NCBI GenBank assembly: GCA_021812955.1
Contig: JAKAMJ010000030.1
Coordinates: forward strand, 1-7,941
Source: a bacterium
GTDB lineage: Bacteria; Patescibacteriota; Minisyncoccia; Phycocordibacterales; Phycocordibacteraceae
Length of the DNA stretch: 7,941 bases
Reading direction: 5' to 3'
The translations under genes were made by a program, and so were the position numbers. The notes under the pieces were generated by a model. The model was not told where the DNA came from. It worked only from the letters and a program-made list of their open reading frames with translations, and ran no database searches. This document shows, in pieces, positions 1 to 4,475 of the stretch (position 1 is its first letter; each line of letters opens with the position of its first letter).

Positions 1-249
1 AACGTGCTCGAGACGCTTGCCGGAACTCCCGGAGAGCAGGTCGTCGTCGTCACGCACCGCGGCGTCATAAACGGTCTCCGTTTCGTCATCCGGCACGGAT
101 TCTCGAGTTCCGTCCGCTGCCTGCTCCTGGCTGCCGTGTTCGGCTGCATCCGGAACGGCGGTATCGTCCACCTCACCCACGACCCCTCCCGCACTCCCGC
201 CTGGCGCGTCGAACGCACTAGCGATGTCCGCCACCTGCGCGGGCTGTAG
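1..249 (+). CDS. Histidine phosphatase family protein (phosphoglycerate mutase-like), C-terminal part
   Basis: This is the last 82 codons of a gene that starts before the window, in the frame that begins at base 1 and ends with TAG at 247-249. The visible part carries VVVVTHRGVI. It matches the second conserved histidine segment of the histidine phosphatase superfamily (usually VsHgGvi), where the histidine joins the phosphate-binding active site. The N-terminal RHG motif that holds the phosphorylated histidine would lie upstream and cannot be seen, so the substrate cannot be named. The tail after the motif (residues GCIRNGGIVHL) fits the last strand of this fold. An arginine replaces the more usual glycine after the histidine. 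A separate tRNA promoter follows the stop codon within 15 bp. The family call rests on one motif and is moderate. Confidence 0.65.
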   Translation, partial: NVLETLAGTPGEQVVVVTHRGVINGLRFVIRHGFSSSVRCLLLAAVFGCIRNGGIVHLTHDPSRTPAWRVERTSDVRHLRGL

Positions 250-263
250 GGATCAAAAACTTG

Positions 264-272
264 TGGTATCGT
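264..272 (+). promoter_or_regulatory. Extended -10 promoter of the tRNA-Gln gene
   Basis: TGGTATCGT reads as an extended -10 (TGn followed by TATCGT, near TATAAT). Only 8 nt separate the hexamer from the first tRNA base at 281, so transcription should begin at or within a base or two of the mature 5' end. No good -35 box is visible, which is tolerated when TGn is present. The same TGGTATC.T string recurs before the dsbA-like gene at 6137-6145. Confidence 0.55.
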
Positions 273-280
273 TGCCTCAC

Positions 281-353
281 TGGGGAGTGGTGTAATTGGT
301 AACACGTCTGCCTTTGAAGCAGAAGACTCTAGGATCGTACCCTAGCTCCCCAG
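281..353 (+). tRNA. tRNA-Gln (anticodon TTG)
   Basis: A complete cloverleaf can be folded by eye. The acceptor stem is TGGGGAG (281-287) with CTCCCCA (346-352). The D stem is GTGT/ACAC (290-293/302-305) with GG at 298-299. The anticodon stem is TCTGC/GCAGA, with loop CTTTGAA (312-318) and anticodon TTG at 314-316, reading CAA. The variable loop is AGACT, and the T stem is CTAGG/CCTAG. T8, A14 and the A15-T48 pair are in place. The weak U1-A72 pair and G73 at 353 are typical glutamine identity elements. CCA is not encoded (353 is followed by CAA), so it must be added after transcription. The T loop is ATCGTAC, with A at 54 and T at 58 instead of T54 and A58, which is unusual. It is followed by 72 bp of AT-richer spacer with no gene and then converges on the sdpI-like gene. 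Confidence 0.95.
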
Positions 354-427
354 CAAAATGGAAAATGTATTTTCTTATGGCACGCTTCAAATTGAGAAGG
401 TTCGCCCGATTTGTCAGACCTTATTGA

Positions 428-1075
428 TTAGGAAGATTTTTCGCGGAGGAAGAGGATGTAGGAATAGGCGACTGGGACGAGGGCGGCGAGAAGGAGGGGA
501 GTGAGGATGACCCATAGATTTTGCGTTAGCGAAGTGAAAGTTGAGATGCCTACGATGACGCCTGCGAGGATGAAGAGCCATGCTGCGACCTTGTGCGTCT
601 TTTCCCACACGAGGTCGCTAGAGAGTGTCCAGGGCGTGCGGATGCCGACGAACCAATTACGTTTGATAAGCGGCAAGATTGCGCCGAGCACGATGAAGAG
701 TAGCGCGACTGCGGGCATCACGAAGTACGCCATGTTTATCGACACGCCGAGATTCGCCCAGAGCGTGAGCGCGTAGATGTACGCGAGGAAGGCGGTAAGC
801 AGTACCCATATGAAATCATAGGCATAGCGGAAGCCTTTGAAGCCAGGCGCGATCGGGTCAATCTTCGGCAGGAGCGCCCAGAGTCCCCAAAGCGCGAGCG
901 CGATAGAAGGCGCGAGAAACGCTGCCCAGAAGCGCGGCAGGAAGCCGGTTGCGCGGCCGGCCATGTCCCAATGCGAGGCGGCCGAGGGCGGCATGTGCGA
1001 ATAGACGATGATGCCGGTTGCAAACATGGCGGCAATCATCGTGCCGATAAAGAAGCTGGTTGTTCGTGGGTTCAT
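428..1075 (-). CDS. SdpI/DUF1648-type integral membrane protein
   Basis: The 215-residue protein has about six predicted membrane segments (roughly residues 7-26, 50-69, 85-107, 117-136, 163-181 and 187-209). After the first segment it has the DUF1648-type HWDMAGR motif (35-41). Between segments 4 and 5 it has the SdpI signature RNWFVGIRTPWTL (139-151) followed by VWEKTH (156-161). In Bacillus subtilis SdpI protects the producer from the SDP killing peptide and signals to the SdpR repressor. Most family members elsewhere have no known ligand, so an immunity or resistance role is inference. I chose the ATG at 1073-1075. A longer open frame runs up to 1138, but the extra residues are basic and unlike the family, and a -10 box sits 7 nt before the chosen ATG. 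The gene diverges from the MliC-domain gene across 50 bp. Confidence 0.85.
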   Translation of the reverse strand: MNPRTTSFFIGTMIAAMFATGIIVYSHMPPSAASHWDMAGRATGFLPRFWAAFLAPSIALALWGLWALLPKIDPIAPGFKGFRYAYDFIWVLLTAFLAYIYALTLWANLGVSINMAYFVMPAVALLFIVLGAILPLIKRNWFVGIRTPWTLSSDLVWEKTHKVAAWLFILAGVIVGISTFTSLTQNLWVILTPLLLAALVPVAYSYILFLREKSS

Positions 1076-1082
1076 GGTGATA

Positions 1083-1088
1083 AGTATA
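1083..1088 (-). promoter_or_regulatory. -10 box of the sdpI-like gene, leaderless type
   Basis: On the minus strand the box reads TATACT, one mismatch from TATAAT, and 7 nt separate it from the ATG at 1075. Transcription would therefore start at about the A of the start codon. There is no Shine-Dalgarno sequence in the 7 nt, and no convincing -35 box about 17 bp upstream. Confidence 0.55.
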
Positions 1089-1112
1089 TCGCGCTTCAGG
1101 CGGAAGGTGCGG

Positions 1113-1118
1113 TACACT
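1113..1118 (+). promoter_or_regulatory. -10 box of the MliC-domain gene, leaderless type
   Basis: TACACT (two mismatches from TATAAT) is followed by 7 nt and then the ATG at 1126. No ribosome binding site lies in between. It forms a divergent pair with the -10 at 1083-1088, the two boxes being 24 bp apart, so one regulator could cover both. Confidence 0.45.
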
Positions 1119-1125
1119 TCGCAAC

Positions 1126-2058
1126 ATGACCTCATCATCGCGCCTGTCTGTAAAGCTGCGGGCCGTGCTCATCGCGCTGTTTTGCGTCGGCGTCGTCACG
1201 TTTGCATTGTACGCATTCCAGAAAAGGGAGGCGCCAAAGAAGCCGATCGCGACGGCGAGTTACCTGTGTGACGCCGGCAAGACTATTGCCGCCGCTTTCT
1301 ACAAAGGCGCGACGGCGCCTCCGCCAGCGCCAGGGCAGCCGCCGGCGCCCACCGGCTCGGTCGCGCTTGCGCTCAGTGATGGCCGCGTAATGAAGCTCGC
1401 GCAGACCCTCTCTGCCGACGGCTCGCGATACTCGAATGGCAATCCATCGATCCAGGGCGGCGAGACGTTCGTCTTCTGGAGCAAGGGCAACGGCGCGCTC
1501 GTGCTGGAGGACGGCAAGGAGAAGTCGTTTATCGGCTGCATCGTCGTCGCGCCGGAGCCGGCGGGGTCTGACCTGAGCCTGTCATACGCGACGAGCTCGC
1601 TCGGGTTTTCTATACGCTACCCGCAGGGGTATGCGCTTGATGAAACGTACCGGTACCAGGAGCTCGGTCCGGGCAAAGATATCGCGGGCGTGAAGTTCAC
1701 TATTCCAGCCACGATCGCGAAGGGGGCCAATCTAGCGTCGGATTCGTATGTTAGCGTCGAGGAGATCCCGCATGCGCGAGATTGCACCGCCTCGCTTTTC
1801 CTCGAACGGGCTGCCGCGCGCGAAGTGACTGCTGGCGACACGACATATTCTGTCGCGTCTTCGACCGGCGCAGGGGCTGGCAATCGCTACGAAGAGACGG
1901 TGTACGCATTCCCGGGGACGAATCCGTGCCTGGCGGTGCGATATTTCATCCACTACGGAGTCATCGAGAATTATCCGGCCGGCGCGGTGCGCGAATTCGA
2001 CCGGCCGGCGCTTCTGCGCCAATTCGACGCGATCCGTCGCACGCTTGTGATGCAGTAA
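1126..2058 (+). CDS. Membrane-anchored MliC-domain protein (lysozyme-inhibitor-like) with C-terminal domain of unknown function
   Basis: The protein has 310 residues. Residues 11-31 form one hydrophobic anchor or uncleaved signal, with no lipobox cysteine. Residues 44-138 match the MliC family (membrane-bound inhibitors of C-type lysozyme). They contain YLCDAGKTI (46-54), LALSDGRVMKLAQTLSADGSRY (81-102) and FWSKGNGALVLEDG (117-130), and end with FIGC. C48 and C138 would form the usual disulfide. SxxGxRY and the K of FWSKG correspond to the lysozyme-binding loops of known MliC proteins. A proline/alanine-rich insert (65-76) interrupts the domain. Residues 151-310 are a second domain beginning with GFSIRYPQGY and holding C220 and C268. 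Similar extracytoplasmic tails occur in CPR proteins, but I cannot assign a function. Protection against lysozyme from a host or neighbours is inference from the family. Confidence 0.8.
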   Translation: MTSSSRLSVKLRAVLIALFCVGVVTFALYAFQKREAPKKPIATASYLCDAGKTIAAAFYKGATAPPPAPGQPPAPTGSVALALSDGRVMKLAQTLSADGSRYSNGNPSIQGGETFVFWSKGNGALVLEDGKEKSFIGCIVVAPEPAGSDLSLSYATSSLGFSIRYPQGYALDETYRYQELGPGKDIAGVKFTIPATIAKGANLASDSYVSVEEIPHARDCTASLFLERAAAREVTAGDTTYSVASSTGAGAGNRYEETVYAFPGTNPCLAVRYFIHYGVIENYPAGAVREFDRPALLRQFDAIRRTLVMQ

Positions 2059-2114
2059 GAGCCCCGTTTTCTCCCAGGTGCGTTCATCCCCAGTTTGCCA
2101 AATACGGGTTGGTG

Positions 2115-2120
2115 TAGAAT
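2115..2120 (+). promoter_or_regulatory. -10 box of zwf, leaderless type
   Basis: TAGAAT (one mismatch from TATAAT) ends 9 nt before the ATG at 2130. The 11-bp string TAGAATGAGCG (2115-2125) recurs exactly before the gene at 4476 (4461-4471), with the same distance to the ATG. No good -35 box stands at 16-18 bp; TTTGCC at 2094-2099 is the nearest resemblance and is too close. The 71-bp gap from the preceding gene shows no clear terminator. Confidence 0.55.
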
Positions 2121-2129
2121 GAGCGGATT

Positions 2130-3473
2130 ATGGAAATGAAGGAGAGTATGCGAGAGATGCCGACGGTCATGGTCGCGTTCGGCGTGACGGGGGACTTGAT
2201 GCGGATCAAGGTCATTCCGGCTTTGTTCGCGCTGCACGTGCATGGCGACTTGCCGGAGAAGTTTTGTCTTGTCGGATTCTCGCGTCGCGATTGGGGCGAC
2301 GCGGATTTCCGCGAATATGTGCGCGAAATAATCACGTGGCGGTCCGACCGCCACACGCAGCGTGTGGCGGTCGGACCGCCACACGCTGCGACAGAGAAGG
2401 ATATCGCGTCGTTCCTGAATCTGCTCAAATTCCAGAGCGGAGATTTTTCCGATAAGGAGAGTTATGCGGCGCTCAAGCGCATGATCGACGGGGTGGACGC
2501 GTCGTGGGGCGTGTGTACGAACAAGATATTTTATTTCGCCGTCGCGCCGAATTTCTATGAACCTATCATCGCAGACCTCGCGTCTTCGGGATTGTCTGAA
2601 GGGTGCTCTCCAGAAGAGGGGTGGTCGCGTGTGATAGTCGAGAAGCCGTTCGGGCATGACGGCGAGTCCGCGGCGCAGCTAGAGTCGCTGCTCGCTAGGG
2701 ATTTCAAAGAAGAGCAGATATACCGCATCGATCATTACTTGGGCAAAGCTGTCTTGCAAGACGTCTTCGATTTCCGGTTCGATGACGGCTCGCTTGAAGC
2801 GGCGTGGGACGCGAAGCATATCGAGAGCATCACGATCCGCGCGCTTGAGACGCTTGGCGCAGAGAAGCGCGGCGCATTTTACGACTCGGTCGGTGCATTG
2901 CGCGACGTAGGGCAGAACCACTCGCTCGCGACGCTTTCGCTTCTCACGATGGACCGCCCGAGCGAGCGTACTGCTGACGCAATACGCGAAGAGCGAGGCG
3001 CAGCACTCGAAGCGCTCGAGATAATTCCCTACGACGCGATGGCGAGCGAGACTTTCCGCGCGCAGTATGACGGCTTCCGCGAGATACGCGGCGTCGCGCC
3101 CGACTCGAATACCGAGACGTATTTCAAGATATGCGCCTCGCTCCGCTCGGCGCGCTGGCACGGCGTACCGATCATCATAGAGGCCGGCAAGCGGCTCGCC
3201 GTGCCGGAAAAAGAGGTCGTCGTTCGGTTCAAAGACGGCTCTCTGAAACGATTCGATTTTAATACGGCAGTGCAGTACACTGAGGAGTACGAACGCCTGT
3301 TGCTCGACGCGATCCGCGGCGATCAGACGCGCTTCGTAAGCAGGCGCGAAATCGAAGCTGCGTGGCGTTTCGTCGACCCGATCGAGCGTGCGTGGCGTGC
3401 GGGCGCCAAGCTCGTGCCGCTTCACCGCTACGCGCCGGGCACGAGCGATATTACTAGACAAGCTGATTTTTAG
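2130..3473 (+). CDS. zwf: Glucose-6-phosphate 1-dehydrogenase, compact, with palindromic insertion
   Basis: The enzyme oxidises glucose-6-phosphate to 6-phosphogluconolactone with NAD(P)+, opening the oxidative pentose phosphate pathway. Visible landmarks, numbered from the 2130 ATG, are the nucleotide-binding FGVTGDL (17-23) with R25 and K27, EKPFG (171-175), the substrate motif YRIDHYLGK (198-206), and GAFYDSVGALRDVGQNH (248-264), whose H264 matches the catalytic base. Further on come GKRL (353-356) and EYERLLLDAIRGDQTRFV (386-403). At 447 residues it is shorter than the usual 480-500, even with an insertion of about 17-19 residues (69-87) that comes from the palindrome at 2336-2382. The loss falls between VVVRF and YERLL. 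The start could instead be ATG 2148 or 2157, because GAAGGAGAG at 2138-2146 resembles a ribosome binding site. I kept 2130 because the -10 box lies 9 nt upstream. gnd follows after 5 nt, and no lactonase gene lies between them. Confidence 0.93.
   Translation: MEMKESMREMPTVMVAFGVTGDLMRIKVIPALFALHVHGDLPEKFCLVGFSRRDWGDADFREYVREIITWRSDRHTQRVAVGPPHAATEKDIASFLNLLKFQSGDFSDKESYAALKRMIDGVDASWGVCTNKIFYFAVAPNFYEPIIADLASSGLSEGCSPEEGWSRVIVEKPFGHDGESAAQLESLLARDFKEEQIYRIDHYLGKAVLQDVFDFRFDDGSLEAAWDAKHIESITIRALETLGAEKRGAFYDSVGALRDVGQNHSLATLSLLTMDRPSERTADAIREERGAALEALEIIPYDAMASETFRAQYDGFREIRGVAPDSNTETYFKICASLRSARWHGVPIIIEAGKRLAVPEKEVVVRFKDGSLKRFDFNTAVQYTEEYERLLLDAIRGDQTRFVSRREIEAAWRFVDPIERAWRAGAKLVPLHRYAPGTSDITRQADF
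2138..2146 (+). promoter_or_regulatory. Shine-Dalgarno-like sequence inside the 5' end of zwf
   Basis: GAAGGAGAG could base pair with the 16S rRNA 3' end, but it lies 3 nt (from GGAG) before ATG 2148 and 12 nt before ATG 2157, both off the optimum of 5-9. It may allow an alternative start on a longer transcript, or be coincidence within codons K4-S6. Confidence 0.3.
2336..2382 (+). repeat. 47-bp perfect palindrome inserted in frame in zwf (two GTGGCGGTC units)
   Basis: Bases 2336-2358 are the exact reverse complement of 2360-2382, around a single A at 2359. Each half contains a 19-bp palindromic unit: GTGGCGGTCCGACCGCCAC (2336-2354) and GTGGCGGTCGGACCGCCAC (2364-2382). The flanking ACGCAGCG and ACGCTGCG also make the region read as two 27-bp direct copies differing at two positions. 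The element is translated as roughly WRSDRHTQRVAVGPP, a stretch with no counterpart in known G6PD sequences that I can recall. It sits after the helix ending REII and before EKDIASFLNLLKFQSGDF, in a region facing away from the active site. Because it is palindromic, the same peptide results from insertion in either orientation. Confidence 0.9.
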
Positions 3474-3478
3474 ATACC

Positions 3479-4405
3479 ATGGACCAAGCAACATCGGGCG
3501 GAAAGGTTATCGGTATCGTCGGGCTAGGGAAGATGGGCGCGGGCATCGCACGGCAATTGCACGAGAAGGGCTGGGAGGTGTGCGGATATAACCGCTCGCC
3601 GGAGCCGCGCGAGGCGCTATCGGCGGAGGGCATCGAGACGTTCGCGGCGCTCCAGGAATTGGTGGAGCGCTTGCCTGTGCCGCGCACGATCTGGCTCATG
3701 GTGCCGGCGAAGAAGCCGACGAGCGATATACTCTTCGGCAAGGGCGGCTTGACGACACTGCTCGCGAAAGGCGACACGGTCATCGACGGCGGAAATTCGT
3801 TTTATAAGGATTCGGTTGCGAACGGAAAGAAGCTCGCGAAGTACGGCATCAAGTTCATGGATGTCGGCTTCTCGGGCGGGCCGAGCGGCGCGCGCAACGG
3901 CGGGTGCCTAATGATTGGCGGCGATGCGGCATTGTTTGCCAAGAACGAGCAGCTTTTCAAAGATTTGGCGCGCCCGGGTGCGTACCAGTTCTTCAAGGGC
4001 GTCGGCGCGGGGCACTTCGTGAAGATGGTGCACAACGGCATCGAATACGGCATGATGCAGGCGATCGCGGAGGGCTTCGCGGTCTTGAAGAAGTCGCCAT
4101 ACAAGCTCGATCTCGGAAATGTCGCCGAGATATACAACAACGGCAGCGTTATCGAGTCGCGCCTCGTGGGCTGGATGAAAGGAGCGTTCGAGACCTACGG
4201 CACAGACTTGAAAAAAGTATCGGGCACGGTCGCGCACACCGGCGAAGGGCAGTGGACGGTGCAGACCGCGAAGAGCCTGAAGGTGCCCGTACCGGTCATC
4301 GGCGCATCGTTTAAGTTCCGTGTCAATTCGGCTAAGAAGCCGAGCTACACCGGCAAGCTCCTCTCCGCACTCCGCAACCAATTCGGCGGCCATTCGGTGA
4401 AATAA
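3479..4405 (+). CDS. gnd: 6-phosphogluconate dehydrogenase, decarboxylating, short form
   Basis: The enzyme converts 6-phosphogluconate to ribulose-5-phosphate and CO2 while reducing NAD(P)+. The protein is 308 residues, matching the short form of the family (about 300) rather than the 470-residue form. The Rossmann fold begins at residue 9 with GIVGLGKMG (12-20). After strand 2 comes N38-R39-S40, the pattern that binds the 2' phosphate of NADP+, while NAD+-specific members usually carry an acidic residue there. Substrate and catalytic residues are DVGFSGGPSGARNGG (128-142), K182 in HFVKMVHNGIEYG with N186 and E189, and GTVAHTGEGQWTV (249-261). The ATG lies 5 nt after the zwf stop with no ribosome binding site, so translation is probably coupled to zwf. 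An 18-bp hairpin follows the stop codon. Confidence 0.95.
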   Translation: MDQATSGGKVIGIVGLGKMGAGIARQLHEKGWEVCGYNRSPEPREALSAEGIETFAALQELVERLPVPRTIWLMVPAKKPTSDILFGKGGLTTLLAKGDTVIDGGNSFYKDSVANGKKLAKYGIKFMDVGFSGGPSGARNGGCLMIGGDAALFAKNEQLFKDLARPGAYQFFKGVGAGHFVKMVHNGIEYGMMQAIAEGFAVLKKSPYKLDLGNVAEIYNNGSVIESRLVGWMKGAFETYGTDLKKVSGTVAHTGEGQWTVQTAKSLKVPVPVIGASFKFRVNSAKKPSYTGKLLSALRNQFGGHSVK

Positions 4406-4416
4406 GGTTCGATTCA

Positions 4417-4457
4417 GAACGCCTGCAAAGCGCCTGTTTGGCGCTTTGCAGGCGTTC
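4417..4457 (+). repeat. Perfect 18-bp hairpin between gnd and the next gene
   Basis: GAACGCCTGCAAAGCGCC (4417-4434) is the exact reverse complement of 4440-4457, with a 5-nt loop TGTTT. There is no T-run after it, so it is not a textbook intrinsic terminator, though it could stop polymerase weakly or protect the 3' end of the zwf-gnd message. Its loop and right arm overlap the likely -35 (4438-4443) of the next promoter. Its sequence does not share the GTGGnnGTC core of the other palindromes. Confidence 0.8.
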
Positions 4458-4466
4458 CGTTAGAAT
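4438..4466 (+). promoter_or_regulatory. Promoter of the 4476-5537 gene
   Basis: TTGGCG (4438-4443) and TAGAAT (4461-4466) are separated by 17 bp, a standard sigma70 arrangement. The -10 ends 9 nt before the ATG at 4476, giving a leaderless or nearly leaderless message. The -35 lies in the loop and right arm of the hairpin at 4417-4457, so a DNA or RNA structure there could affect promoter use. Confidence 0.6.
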
Positions 4467-4475
4467 GAGCGCAAT

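Noticed and set aside
361..374. GAAAA-TGTA-TTTTC after the tRNA as a terminator
   Set aside because: The stem is only 5 bp, all AT but one pair, and no T-run follows, so it is too weak to call.
413..419. GTCAGAC, matching the core of the palindrome family
   Set aside because: The flanks are not complementary and the outer GTGG/CCAC is absent, so it is a chance match.
1076..1138. Upstream ATG extending the SdpI-like protein by 21 residues
   Set aside because: It would run through the promoter region of the divergent gene and adds basic residues foreign to the family; a -10 lies just before the inner ATG.
1565..1573. GGTCTGACC, a 9-bp palindrome inside the MliC gene
   Set aside because: Symmetry stops after 9 bp and the outer GTGG/CCAC parts are missing.
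2064..2108. CCCGT/ACGGG inverted repeat between the MliC gene and zwf as terminator
   Set aside because: Only 5 bp pair across a 35-nt loop and no T-run follows.
2336..2391. A frameshift or pseudogene in zwf at the insertion
   Set aside because: The reading frame continues unchanged through the palindrome and all downstream catalytic motifs are intact.
2679..3494. Long minus-strand open frame opposite zwf
   Set aside because: It follows from GC-rich codon bias in zwf; the product is Arg/Ala-rich with no recognisable domain, and zwf motifs are complete on the plus strand.
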